Source of the DNA: UBA7803 sp041690675 | Lineage (GTDB): Bacteria > Pseudomonadota > Gammaproteobacteria > Pseudomonadales > Azotimanducaceae | Length of the DNA stretch: 64,000 nucleotides | Direction: 5' to 3' | Assembly (NCBI GenBank): GCA_041690675.1 | Contig: JAWLGU010000012.1 | Span: 1-64,000 of the forward strand | Shown here: in pieces, positions 18,371 through 27,715 of the stretch | Numbering within the stretch: position 1 is the first letter of the stretch | Layout: each line of letters opens with the position of its first letter | The notes under the pieces: model-generated | Seen by the model: only the letters and a program-made list of their open reading frames with translations | Told to the model about the DNA's origin: nothing | Databases searched by the model: none | Program-made: the position numbers and the translations under genes

Positions 18371-18423
18371 GGTGATCCCTCCGTAGGCTGCCGGGAGATC
18401 GCAGCAACATCCGTGCCCGCGGA

Positions 18424-19257
18424 TCACTCGGTGCCGGAGTCCGCCCGACGCGCCCGAAGCATGCGCAGCACCGCCTCCTCCCCCAGGGGCTCCGCCTGCT
18501 TGACGCGCAGGCTGTCCTGCCACTCCCGGGCGAAATCCCGCTGCAGCAGCCGGTTCACCGTCGCCGTCACGGACATGGCCAGCACCGCGCCCAGGCTCGC
18601 CAGCGCCATGTCCCGATGTCCGTCCCAGACATCACCCTGGGTGCCGAGGTAGTGCATGCCGAGCTCGCCGCCGAACACCACCGCGGCGCCCCACTCGATG
18701 AGCTCGTAGAGCACGGAAAACGACATCATGAGCAGCACCGGGAGCAGGTAACCCCAGAACCCCCGCGCGCCCGCCACCCGCACGAATACCTCGCGGCCGG
18801 GATAGCCGAGCAACAGACCGAAGCACAGGTGCACGAAGCGGTCGTAGTGATTGCGCTGCCAGCCGGTGAGATCGCTCAAGGTGTGCCCCGTGAGGCTGGC
18901 CACCCACTGGTCGTACGGCACCAGCGAGTACGTATAGTGGGCACCCACGCTGTGCAGGCACAGGAACACGAAGATCAGCGTGTACGACAGCCGGGACAAC
19001 GGAAAGCGGCGGTAGCTGAAAGCCAGGCTCGCAACGAAGACCACCAGCAGCGCGTTCTCCAGGAGCCACGTCTGGCGATCCACCGGCGCCAGCGCCAGGC
19101 ACAGCCACAGCCCGGCCAGCGCCAGGGCCAGAACGACGACGTAACGGCGATTGCTGTACACCCTGGCGCGGTCTCCCCCCGGACTGCGCCCATTGTAGCC
19201 GGCCGCTGCCGGCGCTGGCGATTCACCCGCACCGCCCGGCTCGCTTATGATGCCCAT
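18424..19257 (-). CDS. DUF2238 integral membrane protein
   Basis: 277 aa from ATG 19257; a GTG at 19161 is an alternative start and the first 30 residues look non-structural. At least five hydrophobic segments are visible (VVVLALALAGLWLCLAL, NALLVVFVASLAFSY, YTLIFVFLCLHSVGAHYTYS, FVHLCFGLLLGYPG, YLLPVLLMMSFSVLYELIEWG). The motifs HSVGAHYTY, NHYDRFVH, YELIEW and GTQGDVWDGHRDM are typical of the DUF2238/YjdF family. Function unknown. The C-terminal tail is charged and cytoplasmic. Confidence 0.85.
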   Translation of the reverse strand: MGIISEPGGAGESPAPAAAGYNGRSPGGDRARVYSNRRYVVVLALALAGLWLCLALAPVDRQTWLLENALLVVFVASLAFSYRRFPLSRLSYTLIFVFLCLHSVGAHYTYSLVPYDQWVASLTGHTLSDLTGWQRNHYDRFVHLCFGLLLGYPGREVFVRVAGARGFWGYLLPVLLMMSFSVLYELIEWGAAVVFGGELGMHYLGTQGDVWDGHRDMALASLGAVLAMSVTATVNRLLQRDFAREWQDSLRVKQAEPLGEEAVLRMLRARRADSGTE

Positions 19258-19287
19258 TGGTTCCGCGACCGGAGACAGGGAGACACC

Positions 19288-20463
19288 ATGGGCCGTCACG
19301 ACCGGATCACCCAGATTGCCGCGCGCTACACGGCGGCACGCAAGTACAGCGGCATCGAATGGCTGGTGGAGCACCGCGGCGAGCTGCTGGCCCAGGGCCG
19401 CGCCGGCTACGCCGACGCCGGCACCCGATCCCCGATCCCCGACGGCGCCATCTATCGCATCTACTCCATGACCAAGCCCATCATCTCGGTGCTGGCGCTG
19501 ATGCTCATGGAAGAAGGCCGGTTGCGGCTGTTCGACCTGGTCTCCACCTTCAATCCGGCCTTCGCCAACATGCAGGTGCTGCTGCCTTCCGGACAGCTAA
19601 GACCCGCGGAGCGGCCCATCATGGTGGAAGACCTGATGACCCACCGGGCGGGCTTCAGCTACGAGTTCATCACCGGCTGCCACATCGCCCCGCTGTATCA
19701 GTCCGAGAAGATCTCGAGCGACGGGTTGTGCTCGCTGGATGCCATGATGGAGCGTCTGGCGGAGCTGCCGCTCGCGTTTCAGCCCGGCAGCCAGTTCCGC
19801 TACAGCGTGGCGACGGACGTGCTGGCCCACGTCATCGAGCGCGCCACGGAACGTCCCCTCGACGAACTGCTCGACGAGTACCTGTTCCAGCCGCTGGGCA
19901 TGCGCGACACCGCGTTCTACGTGCCGGAAGAAAAACGCGGCCGGCTCATGCCCATGTTCGGGGTGGCCGACGTCAGCGAGTTCGCGCCGCTGCACCCGCG
20001 CCCCCAGGAGTTGACCCCCGCGGACGTCTCGACCATGTACCCCTGCGACCGCAGCGATTTCCGTCGCGGCGGCCATGGGCTCTTCAGCACCACCGACGAC
20101 TATGTCCGCTTCGCGCGCATGCTGCTCAATGGCAAGGACCCGGACGGCCGCACCCTGCTTTCCCGAAAGACGCTGGAAATGATGCGCGCCAACCGCATTC
20201 CGCCCCATCAGCTGCCGCTCACGGTGGGCATGAAGGAGCTGCCAGGCTACGGCTGGGGGCTCGGGGTTCGGGTGATGCTGGACGTCGGCAAGGCCATGGC
20301 CCTAACCAGCCCCGGGGAGCTCGGTTGGTCCGGCGCCGCCAGCACGTACTTCTTCGTCGACCCGGCCGAGGAGCTGATCGGCGTGTTCATGACCCAGTAC
20401 CTGGGGGCCGTGCTGCCTCTGAACGAGGATCTGCGCGCCGCCGCCTATCAGATGCTCGACTGA
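19288..20463 (+). CDS. Serine hydrolase (beta-lactamase/class C esterase family)
   Basis: 391 aa. The catalytic S-x2-K motif is SMTK in IYSMTKPIISVLALMLMEEG, followed by the helix VEDLMTHRAGFSY. A Tyr motif FRYSVATDVLAHVIE and the HGLFSTTDDYVRFARMLLN segment are typical. No signal peptide, so probably a cytoplasmic esterase or amidase rather than a true beta-lactamase. Start ATG 19288 follows GGGAGACA. Upstream in-frame sequence is a shadow of the DUF2238 gene. Part of a plus-strand run with MaoC, acyl-CoA dehydrogenase and TauD. Confidence 0.9.
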   Translation: MGRHDRITQIAARYTAARKYSGIEWLVEHRGELLAQGRAGYADAGTRSPIPDGAIYRIYSMTKPIISVLALMLMEEGRLRLFDLVSTFNPAFANMQVLLPSGQLRPAERPIMVEDLMTHRAGFSYEFITGCHIAPLYQSEKISSDGLCSLDAMMERLAELPLAFQPGSQFRYSVATDVLAHVIERATERPLDELLDEYLFQPLGMRDTAFYVPEEKRGRLMPMFGVADVSEFAPLHPRPQELTPADVSTMYPCDRSDFRRGGHGLFSTTDDYVRFARMLLNGKDPDGRTLLSRKTLEMMRANRIPPHQLPLTVGMKELPGYGWGLGVRVMLDVGKAMALTSPGELGWSGAASTYFFVDPAEELIGVFMTQYLGAVLPLNEDLRAAAYQMLD

Positions 20464-20500
20464 ATCATCCAACGTTCCCTCACAGAGAAAGGAGACCATC

Positions 20501-20971
20501 ATGTCTGACGCCCTGGATAACGCCCGCAAGACCCTGGAAGCGCGCATCGGCCAACGCAGCGAGCCCACCGAGTGGTTCGAGATCACCCAGGAGCGCATCA
20601 ACCTGTTCGCCGAAGCCACCTTGGATCACCAATGGATCCACACCGACCCGGAGCGGGCCAAGAACGGCCCCTTCGGCACCACCATCGCTCACGGGCAGCT
20701 CACCATGTCCGTCATGAGCTTCCTTCCGGGCGGTCAGGGGGTGGGCCTGCCGGCGCTCGACGGGCTGCAGATGGGGATCAACTACGGCTGGAACAAGGTC
20801 CGTTTTCCCTCGCCGGTGCCCGTGGGCTCCAAGATCCGCACCAGCGGCACGCTCAAGTCGGTGGAGATCAAGGGCAACATGCTGGAGGTGGTCAACGAGC
20901 TCACCGTGGAGATCCAGGGCGCGGAGAAGCCGGCGTGCGTCGCCGAGAGCGTGCTTCGCCTGGTGTTCTGA
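20501..20971 (+). CDS. MaoC family dehydratase
   Basis: 156 aa, hot-dog fold. The hydratase-2 signature is visible: INLFAEATLDHQWIHTDPERAKNGPFGTTIAHGQL, with the catalytic Asp and His in DHQWIH. It would hydrate or dehydrate an enoyl-type CoA thioester. AAAGGAG lies upstream. It is flanked by a serine hydrolase and an acyl-CoA dehydrogenase on the same strand, consistent with a small fatty-acid or acyl-CoA catabolic operon. Confidence 0.9.
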   Translation: MSDALDNARKTLEARIGQRSEPTEWFEITQERINLFAEATLDHQWIHTDPERAKNGPFGTTIAHGQLTMSVMSFLPGGQGVGLPALDGLQMGINYGWNKVRFPSPVPVGSKIRTSGTLKSVEIKGNMLEVVNELTVEIQGAEKPACVAESVLRLVF

Positions 20972-21082
20972 GGCGCGTGCACCCGGGCGCTGCGCCGGCC
21001 GCTGCGGAGCGCCCTCCCCGCCGACGGGTTGCCCGACTGGTGGGTTGCCGATAAAGTCCGAAGCTTCACGAGGGAGGCTCAG

Positions 21083-22258
21083 ATGTCCGAGTTGTCAGAG
21101 TTCCGTGAAGACGTACGCGCCTGGTTGCAGGAGAACTGCCCGGAAGGCGCCCGTGGACCGGGGCAGCTCGCCATCGGCAGCAGCAAGATCGAGCTCGAAC
21201 CGGACGTGAAGCTGTGGCTCGAGCGCTGCGTGGAGCGCGGCTTCACGGCGCCCACCTGGCCTACGGAGTACGGCGGCGGCGGGCTTTCACCCCAGCAGGC
21301 GGCCGTGCTGTACGAGGAGATGGGCGCCATCCGCGCCCGTGCGCCCCTGTCGGGCATGGGACTCACCATGATCGGGCCGACCCTGCTGGAATTCGGCACG
21401 CCCGAGCAGAAGGAGCGCCACCTGCCGAAGATCGTTCGCGGCGAAGTGCAGTGGTGCCAGGGCTACTCCGAGCCCAACGCCGGATCGGACCTGGCCTCCT
21501 TGAAGACCCGCGCCGAAGACAAGGGCGACCACTTCGTCATCAACGGCCAGAAGATCTGGACGTCTGGGGCCGCCACCGCGGACTGGATGTTCGCCCTGGT
21601 GCGCACCGACTTCGACGCCCCGAAGCACGAAGGCATCAGCTTCGTGCTGCTCACCATGGATCAGCCGGGCGTTTCAGTGCGACCCATCCGCCTCATCTCC
21701 GGCAACTCCCCGTTCTGCGAGACCTTCTTCGACAACGCCATCGCCAGCAAGGAAGACCTGGTGGGCGCGCTGAACAAAGGCTGGACGGTCGGCAAGCGGC
21801 TGCTGCAGCACGAGCGGTCCGGCATCGGCGGGCTCTCCGGTGGCCGCCGTCCCTCCCCCGGGGAAGGCCTCGTACGCACCGCCCGGGAGTATGTGGGCGA
21901 GCGCAACGGGCGCATCGCCGACCCGGACGTGCGCGACACGCTGCTCCGCTTCAACATGCAGCAGGTCGCGTTCGGCCTCACCGCCAAGCGAGTCAACGAG
22001 GAGAACCGCTCGGGCACGCCGGGAGAAGCCACCTCGATCTTCAAACTGGTGGGGGCCCGCCTGCAGCAGCAGGGCGCCGACCTCAAACGCCAGCTCATGG
22101 GAACCCGGGGTCTGGGGGTGGACGGCGACGGCTTCGACGAGCGCGAGCTCGAGGCCAGCCGCGAATGGCTCGCCACCAAGGCCACCACGATCTACGGCGG
22201 CAGCGACGAGATCCAGGCCAACATCATCGCCAAGCGCGTGCTGGGCCTGCCGGACTGA
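21083..22258 (+). CDS. Acyl-CoA dehydrogenase
   Basis: 391 aa, FAD-dependent. Features in order: GYSEPNAGSDLASLKTRAE (FAD/substrate region), NGQKIWTSGAATADWMFALVRTD, HERSGIGG, and the C-terminal TTIYGGSDEIQANIIAKRVLGLP. The ATG at 21083 has GGGAGG upstream. It oxidises an acyl-CoA to the enoyl-CoA, passing electrons to electron-transfer flavoprotein. The substrate is unknown. The gene is followed after 9 bases by a TauD-family dioxygenase, so they are probably co-transcribed. Confidence 0.93.
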   Translation: MSELSEFREDVRAWLQENCPEGARGPGQLAIGSSKIELEPDVKLWLERCVERGFTAPTWPTEYGGGGLSPQQAAVLYEEMGAIRARAPLSGMGLTMIGPTLLEFGTPEQKERHLPKIVRGEVQWCQGYSEPNAGSDLASLKTRAEDKGDHFVINGQKIWTSGAATADWMFALVRTDFDAPKHEGISFVLLTMDQPGVSVRPIRLISGNSPFCETFFDNAIASKEDLVGALNKGWTVGKRLLQHERSGIGGLSGGRRPSPGEGLVRTAREYVGERNGRIADPDVRDTLLRFNMQQVAFGLTAKRVNEENRSGTPGEATSIFKLVGARLQQQGADLKRQLMGTRGLGVDGDGFDERELEASREWLATKATTIYGGSDEIQANIIAKRVLGLPD

Positions 22259-22267
22259 GGAACACTC

Positions 22268-23110
22268 ATGGACGCTTCCACCTATCACACCATCGGCATC
22301 GAGCCCCTCACCCCGCACGTCGGGGCGGAGGTCTCGGGGGTGGATCTCGCACAACCGCTCTCCAACGAGCAGTTCAGCGAGATCTATCAGGCCTGGCTCG
22401 ACTGGAAGGTGCTGGTGTTCCGCGACCAGCAGCTGGACAGGGGACAGCACAAAGCCTTCGCCCGGCGCTTCGGCCGCCTGCACGTGCATCCCATGCAGCA
22501 CAGCTACGGCGGGGATCCGGAAATCCTCACGGTGAAGACCAGCAAGGACTCCCGCTACACCGCGGGCAACGGCTGGCACACGGACGTGACCTGCGACGAG
22601 ATCCCTCCCCTCGGCTCCATGCTGTACATCAAGGAGACGCCGGAGGGTGGCGGCGGCGATACCCTGTTCGCCGACATGTATCTGGCCTACGAGCTGCTCT
22701 CCGACACCATGAAGACCATGCTCGATGGCCTGGTGGCGGTGCACGACGGCGCGATTCCTTACCTGGGCAGCTACGGGGTCGCACCCCCGGAAGGCAGACA
22801 ATACCCGCGCAACGAGCATCCGGTGGTGGTGACCCATCCAGAGACGGGCCGAAAGGTTCTGTACGTCAACGCCGGCTTCACCTCCCACATCAAGGGGCTG
22901 CGCCCCTGGGAGAGTCGCATGCTGCTCGACGGACTCTTCGACTTCATCGCAACCGAGGTGAGGTTGCCGTGCCGGGTGCGCTGGGAGCCCAACACGCTGA
23001 CGTTCTGGGACAACCGCTGCACTCAGCACCACGCCATCTGGGACTATTATCCCAACAGCCGCTACGGCGAGCGGGTTTCCATCGTCGGCGAGCAGCGGCC
23101 TGCGGCCTGA
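22268..23110 (+). CDS. TauD/TfdA family 2-oxoglutarate-dependent dioxygenase
   Basis: 280 aa. The Fe(II) ligands are visible: H and D in GWHTDVTCDEIPP and the distal His in RCTQHHAIWDYYP. The 2OG-binding Arg lies in YGERVSIVG. The N-terminus IEPLTPHVGAEVSGVDLAQPLS is standard for TauD/TfdA. It hydroxylates a small substrate using 2-oxoglutarate; taurine itself is not proven because no ABC transporter is adjacent. The length is normal. Confidence 0.93.
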   Translation: MDASTYHTIGIEPLTPHVGAEVSGVDLAQPLSNEQFSEIYQAWLDWKVLVFRDQQLDRGQHKAFARRFGRLHVHPMQHSYGGDPEILTVKTSKDSRYTAGNGWHTDVTCDEIPPLGSMLYIKETPEGGGGDTLFADMYLAYELLSDTMKTMLDGLVAVHDGAIPYLGSYGVAPPEGRQYPRNEHPVVVTHPETGRKVLYVNAGFTSHIKGLRPWESRMLLDGLFDFIATEVRLPCRVRWEPNTLTFWDNRCTQHHAIWDYYPNSRYGERVSIVGEQRPAA

Positions 23111-23130
23111 GGGCCGCTCACGCCACGCAG

Positions 23131-24132
23131 GTGCGTCGAGTCGACCTGCGAGTCCCGTTCGTCATTCAGCCCGCGGCGTTCCCGGGCAGCCGCTGGCTGG
23201 CGGGCGTCGCCCTGTTGGTGGTGCTCCTGGCCTTCTTCTGGAGCCTGGGTGCCTTCAGCGATCCCCGCGCGGGCCGCTGGGCCTTCGGCCCCACCATCTT
23301 CTTCAGCGCAATCATCGCCTACCTGCTTCCGGTGTTCGGCTACATCAGCGAGCGTACGGCGGCGGCCCTGGACGAGGTGGAGGCCCGGCTCGACGCCGAG
23401 CCGGCGCGCATCGGCCGCTGGCAGCAGAGGATCCATCACAAGCCGCTCGGCTGGCTCGTCGTCGTGCTCGGCATCGGCGCCGCCGGCGGCCTGGTGCACA
23501 ATCTGATGCTCCACGGCGCCTTTCGACCGTTGGGCGACGTGGCCGTGGATCCCCGGCAGATGTGGGCCGTCGTCGTCGGCACGGGGCTGGTGTGGCTGGT
23601 GGTGACCTTCGTCGTGGCGGCTCTGCTCGACAATGCTTTGGTGCTCCATCGCGCTGCACGAGTCGCCCGGGTCAATCTGTTCGCACCCCGCCAGCTCCGG
23701 CCCTTCGCCGTCGTGGCGGTCATATCCACCTCCGCCATCATCGGCGCCCAGGCCCTGTTTCCGCTCTTGTTCATCGACGAGAACGTATCGCCGGTGGCCT
23801 ACATTCCGGGACTGCTGGCCACGGCGGTGCCCATGGTGCTCATGGCCGCTCTGCCGGTGTGGCCAGTTCATCGCCGCATGCTCGGGGAGAAACGTCGGGT
23901 GCTCGAGGTGCTGGAGCGTCGCATCGTCACCCTGGGCAACCCGGATCCGGCACAGACGGACACCGCGGCGGCCTTGACGCCGCTCTTGGCCTACCGTCGC
24001 GAGGTGCTGCAGGCCCCGGAGTGGCCCTTCGACGTGAGCGTGGTGGCGCGCCTACTGCTGTATCTCATCATCCCGCCCCTCACCTGGGTGGGGGCGGCGC
24101 TGATCGAGAATGTCGTGGAAAGCTTTCTCTGA
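23131..24132 (+). CDS. Integral membrane protein, unknown function
   Basis: 333 aa from GTG 23131, the first start codon after the dioxygenase; the ribosome binding site is weak. About six hydrophobic segments: WLAGVALLVVLLAFFWSLG, TIFFSAIIAYLLPVFGYI, LGWLVVVLGIGAAGG, MWAVVVGTGLVWLVVTFVVAA, VAVISTSAIIGAQALFP and a C-terminal LLLYLIIPPLTWVGAALI. Between them lies a cytoplasmic helical stretch (ERTAAALDEVEARLDAEPARI). No transporter or enzyme motif recognised. The long in-frame extension upstream is a shadow. Confidence 0.72.
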   Translation: MRRVDLRVPFVIQPAAFPGSRWLAGVALLVVLLAFFWSLGAFSDPRAGRWAFGPTIFFSAIIAYLLPVFGYISERTAAALDEVEARLDAEPARIGRWQQRIHHKPLGWLVVVLGIGAAGGLVHNLMLHGAFRPLGDVAVDPRQMWAVVVGTGLVWLVVTFVVAALLDNALVLHRAARVARVNLFAPRQLRPFAVVAVISTSAIIGAQALFPLLFIDENVSPVAYIPGLLATAVPMVLMAALPVWPVHRRMLGEKRRVLEVLERRIVTLGNPDPAQTDTAAALTPLLAYRREVLQAPEWPFDVSVVARLLLYLIIPPLTWVGAALIENVVESFL

Positions 24133-24213
24133 GGCGCTACTTCATGGCGTCGCGAAGCCGACGGTAGGCACGGGCGATCCCCCAGCCACTCGACTGAAAC
24201 GCGCGGCCCAAGC

Positions 24214-24675
24214 TCACAAGTCCTCGAAACGCTGGTATTGCTTGGAGAGGCGCCGCTCATGGGCCTCCACCTGCTGGGCGATGCCCTGGAACGCCTCCTT
24301 CTGCTCGGCGGAATCCCACTTCGAGCCAAGCTCGGCGAACTCCTCGTAGAGGCGGTTGTTGGCCTTCTGTAGCCACTGCAGCAGGCCCAGCGTGGTGAGC
24401 GGCTGCTCCGGCTCCCCGAGTTCCTCGGGCAGATCGAGAATGTACTGGGCGTACGTGTGAAGCACCTTGTCCGGAGCATCCTCGAGGAAGCGCTCGACGC
24501 TGCCGAGCAGAATGCGCTGCTCCGCCTCGAAGCTGTTCAGCAGCAGCTTCACCCGCTCGGGATGATCCCGCTGGCGCTCCTCGTCGAGGATGTCACGGGT
24601 TCGCTTCAGGTACTCGATGGCCCGCTCGATCACCTCGCGGCCGTCCACGTACGTGTCGCGTTTGTGGTGGGTCAT
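24214..24675 (-). CDS. Helical hypothetical protein
   Basis: 153 aa, soluble and almost entirely helical (GREVIERAIEYLKRTRDILDEE, VKLLLNSFEAEQRILLGSVERFLED, VEAHERRLSKQYQRFEDL). The spacing of acidic and His residues is loosely ferritin-like, but I see no diiron motif. It lies 16 bases downstream of a host-attachment-family gene on the same strand, so an operon is likely. Function unknown. Confidence 0.72.
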   Translation of the reverse strand: MTHHKRDTYVDGREVIERAIEYLKRTRDILDEERQRDHPERVKLLLNSFEAEQRILLGSVERFLEDAPDKVLHTYAQYILDLPEELGEPEQPLTTLGLLQWLQKANNRLYEEFAELGSKWDSAEQKEAFQGIAQQVEAHERRLSKQYQRFEDL

Positions 24676-24691
24676 GGCGCGTGCTCCTCGG

Positions 24692-25126
24692 TCAAAAGAA
24701 CTCGGGCAAGTAGCTTTTCAGCTTTTCCGCCGGCAAAGTGGTCAGCTCCTTGTCCAGGGTCAGCGCCACCAATCCCTGGGTGGGGCCGCTCAGATGTGCC
24801 CGCAGTTGCCCGAGAAAGCGCGGCGGCGCCACCAGAACCAGGCGCTCCATCGCTCCCGACGTGCGGCCTTCATCCAGGCGCATTGCAAGCCGCTTGGCGA
24901 AATTCGCCATCTCGTGGTTCTTGGTGGTGTTCTTGTTTCCCATGGCGTGCCGACCCTGACCCGCGGAGTCGAAGGTCCGGCCGTCACGATCAGTGACCAG
25001 GTCGCCCTCGTGCAGGCGATGCTCCGGCGACAGCAGCACGTCGAACTCTTCCAGTGTGCGGTTCTTGTGCCGGTTGAACAGGCGCGCGCGTGTTCCGTCC
25101 GCGACGACGACCCAGGTATTCGCCAT
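24692..25126 (-). CDS. Host attachment family protein
   Basis: 144 aa. NTWVVVADGTRARLFNRHKN at the N-terminus and LVLVAPPRFLGQLRAHL near residue 100 match the protein family annotated as host attachment protein (PF10116-type). The family name comes from Agrobacterium; in most bacteria its function is unknown and the fold resembles a translation-factor eRF1-like domain. No signal peptide. The ATG 25126 follows a GGGGGA-type purine stretch. Co-directional with the helical protein downstream. Confidence 0.82.
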   Translation of the reverse strand: MANTWVVVADGTRARLFNRHKNRTLEEFDVLLSPEHRLHEGDLVTDRDGRTFDSAGQGRHAMGNKNTTKNHEMANFAKRLAMRLDEGRTSGAMERLVLVAPPRFLGQLRAHLSGPTQGLVALTLDKELTTLPAEKLKSYLPEFF

Positions 25127-25363
25127 ATGTCCCCCTTTCGGCTTTGAGGTTCATGACTGCCACCGGTGCATTCTCCCCGCCCTGAATGACCAAGTAAAAC
25201 GGACGCCCAACCCGCCCGGTGCGGCTGCAGGGCGCCTCGTGCAATATCCGCACCCGGCGGCCGCGTAGCCGGGGCCGGGGCCGCCTGTTATTCTCCGGTC
25301 GCGTGCCCGCACGCAAACGTCTTGCCGGAAGGCCGCAGTGTTCCAGGGGAGAGGAGGTCGTCG

Positions 25364-27070
25364 ATGCATTCCGTGATGGTGGTCATTCTGGGGATCGCGG
25401 GCATGTGCTTCGGCTGGTTCGTCTACTCCCGGTTCATTGCGACCCGCATCTTTCAGCTCGACGAGCACTTCGTCACGCCCGCGCACGAGCTGGAAGACGG
25501 CGTGGACTACGTGCCCACCAACCGCTACGTGCTGTGGGGCCATCATTTCACCTCCGTGGCCGGTGCAGCACCCATCGTCGGCCCCGCTATCGCGGTGTAC
25601 TGGGGGTGGGTGCCGGCGGTGCTGTGGGTGGTGCTGGGTACCATCTTCTTCGCCGGCGTCCACGACTTCGGGGCCCTGTGGGCCAGCAACCGCCACAAGG
25701 GCCGCTCCATGGGCGCCCTCTCCGAAACCGTGGTGGGCAAGCGCAGCCGCGCGCTGTACATGATCGTTGTGTTCCTGGTGCTGCTGATGGTGAACTCCGT
25801 GTTCGCGGTGGTCATCGCCCGCGCTTTCGTGGATACGCCAAGCGCCGTGCTGCCGGCCTGGGCCGCCATCGCCGTGGCGCTGGTGATCGGCCAGCTCGTG
25901 CACCGGAAGTTCAACCTGGTGGTGCTGTCCCTCGTCGGCGTCGCCGTGCTCTACGTCACCGTCTACGGTGGCAGCATGATGCCCCTGGCCCTGCCCGAGG
26001 GGCTGTTCGGCCTGGCTCCGCAGGCGAGCTGGATCGTGGTGCTGTTCGTCTACGCCGCCATCGCCTCCATGCTGCCGGTGTGGGTCCTGCTGCAGCCCCG
26101 GGATTTCATCAACGGCATGCAGCTCGTCGTGGGGCTGCTACTGCTGTACTCGTCGGTGTTCATCTTCATGCCGGACATTTCGGCGCCCGCTTTCAACTCT
26201 CAGGTGAGCGACGCCGCCCCGTCCATCATCCCGCTCTTGTTCGTCACCATCGCCTGTGGGGCCGTGTCAGGATTCCACGGCATCGTCGCGTCCGGGACCA
26301 GCTCGAAGCAGCTGGACAAAGAGACCGACGCCAGATTCGTGGGGTACCTGGGCGCCGTCGGGGAAGGCTCCCTGGCGCTCATCACCATCGTCACCGTCAG
26401 CGGCGCCGCTCTGGCGGCCACTCCGGAAGCCTGGCATGCCATCTACGACGAGTTCGGCGCCGCCGGCGCCGGTGCCTTCATCTCCGGGGGGGCGAACCTC
26501 ATCGAGCAGGGCTGGGGCATACCCGCCGGCATCGCCCAGACCATGCTGGCCACCATGGTGGTGCTGTTTGCCGGCACCACCATGGATTCGGGGGTGCGGT
26601 TGCAGCGCTACATCATCGAGGAGTGGGGGCAGATCTACCGGATCCCCCTGCTCGGCAATGGCACCGTCGCGACCTTGCTGGCGGTGGGTGCGTGTCTGCT
26701 GCTGGCGTTCGGCGCGGGCGGGGCGTCCGGCTCCGGGGGCATGATCATCTGGCCGCTGTTCGGCGCCACCAACCAGATCCTCGCCGGCATGACCCTGCTC
26801 ATCATCAGTGTCATGCTCATCAAGCTCGGCCGGCCCTCCTATTACACCCTGCTGCCCATGCTGTTCGTGTTCACCATGTCGTTTCTGGCGGCCTGCGTGA
26901 CGCTCGCCCAGTTCTACCGGGACGGGAACTACCTGCTGGTGGTGCTGGACCTGGTGGTGCTCGGCACCAGCCTGATGGTGATGCTCGAGGCGGGCTCGGC
27001 GATTCTCGTGTTCAAGCGCGGCGGCCGAAGCTCCCCCGGCCACCCGAGCCGTTCGGCGAGCCGTTCGGCG
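25364..27070 (+). CDS. CstA family carbon starvation/peptide transporter, C-terminus lost in gap
   Basis: At least 569 aa before the scaffold gap. Multi-pass membrane protein with the CstA hallmarks RYVLWGHHFTSVAGAAPIVGPAIAV, GVHDFGALWASNRHKGRSMG, SGFHGIVASGTSSKQL and PLFGATNQILAG. CstA proteins carry peptides or pyruvate into the cell during starvation. Start ATG 25364 follows GAGAGGAGG. The last visible codons (HPSRSASRSA) come from a 12-nt tandem repeat running into 100 Ns, so the true stop is unknown and may lie in the gap. Reading across the gap to a stop at about 27265 is arbitrary. Confidence 0.9.
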
Positions 27071-27196
27071 NNNNNNNNNNNNNNNNNNNNNNNNNNNNNN
27101 NNNNNNNNNNNNNNNNNNNNNNNNNNNNNNNNNNNNNNNNNNNNNNNNNNNNNNNNNNNNNNNNNNNNNNCGAGCCGTTCGGCGAGCCGTTCGGCG
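27045..27196. repeat. 12-nt tandem repeat interrupted by scaffold gap
   Basis: The unit CGAGCCGTTCGG occurs twice plus CG on each side of the N-run (27045-27070 and 27171-27196). The core GCCG-TT-CGGC is itself a small palindrome. The array length is unresolved; the gap probably exists because the assembler could not span it. Confidence 0.85.
27071..27170. other. Assembly gap (exactly 100 N)
   Basis: Run of 100 unknown bases, the usual placeholder for a gap of unknown size. It separates the 3' end of the CstA-family gene from the convergent Pmp3 gene. Distances across it are not reliable. Confidence 0.98.
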
Positions 27197-27199
27197 TTG

Positions 27200-27358
27200 T
27201 CAGCGGGTGGCGATGATCCAGACGGCGTGAATGATGCCGGGTATGTAGCCAAGCAGCGTCAGTAGGACGTTCAGCCAGAACTGGCCGCCCAGGCCCACCT
27301 GCAGGAACACGCCCAACGGCGGCAGCAGTATTGCGATCAGTATCCGCACGAGGTCCAT
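27200..27358 (-). CDS. YqaE/Pmp3 family membrane peptide
   Basis: 52 aa with two hydrophobic helices: LVRILIAILLPPLGVFLQVG and LNVLLTLLGYIPGIIHAVWII. The LPPLGVFLQVG and GYIPGIIHA motifs are diagnostic of the Pmp3/YqaE family, linked to membrane potential and salt or cold stress in other organisms. The start at 27358 is the family start; the longer upstream frame is not coding. The gene ends right beside the tandem repeat at 27171-27196. Confidence 0.92.
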   Translation of the reverse strand: MDLVRILIAILLPPLGVFLQVGLGGQFWLNVLLTLLGYIPGIIHAVWIIATR

Positions 27359-27478
27359 TCGACCCTCCGAATCCGGTGTCCTGCCGCCCGTTGTGCAGGA
27401 TCGGTGCCGGAATGTCTCCCGCGTTGGCCCGCTCTTTGCTCGGCGTCCTCCCACGGTTCTGCCGAGGAGTGACCGACC

Positions 27479-27625
27479 ATGGATCCGATCAAGCTATTCG
27501 CGATGCTGCTCTTCGCCGCCACCCTGGCCGGCTGCAACACCATGCAGGGGGCCGGCGAGGACATTCAGGCGGGCGGCGAAGCCGTGAGCGACACGGCCGA
27601 GGAAGTCGAGGACGAGATCGACTGA
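27479..27625 (+). CDS. Entericidin-like small lipoprotein
   Basis: 48 aa, too short for most gene calls. MDPIKLFAMLLFAATLAGCNTMQG contains a lipobox LAGC at residues about 16-19, followed by QGAGEDIQAGGEAVSDTAEEV, the GxGxDIxxxGxAxxxAA pattern of the EcnA/EcnB entericidin family. GAGGAG lies upstream. Such peptides are outer-membrane or inner-membrane lipoproteins associated with stress or stationary-phase lysis. Confidence 0.85.
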   Translation: MDPIKLFAMLLFAATLAGCNTMQGAGEDIQAGGEAVSDTAEEVEDEID

Positions 27626-27715
27626 CCTCTGCGGAATTGCCCGCCCGGAATCGGAGCGCGGCGCGGGAACCGATTCCCTATCGTTCGACCCTCGCTTACC
27701 ATCGAGGATCGAGCC

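Noticed and set aside
24692..25126. Phage-related gene because of the host attachment name
   Set aside because: The family name is historical; neighbouring genes are ordinary chromosomal genes and no phage module is present.
27071..27265. Reading the CstA-family gene through the N-run to a stop near 27265
   Set aside because: The gap length is a placeholder, so the frame after it is meaningless and the repeat-coded SRSA residues are probably artefactual.
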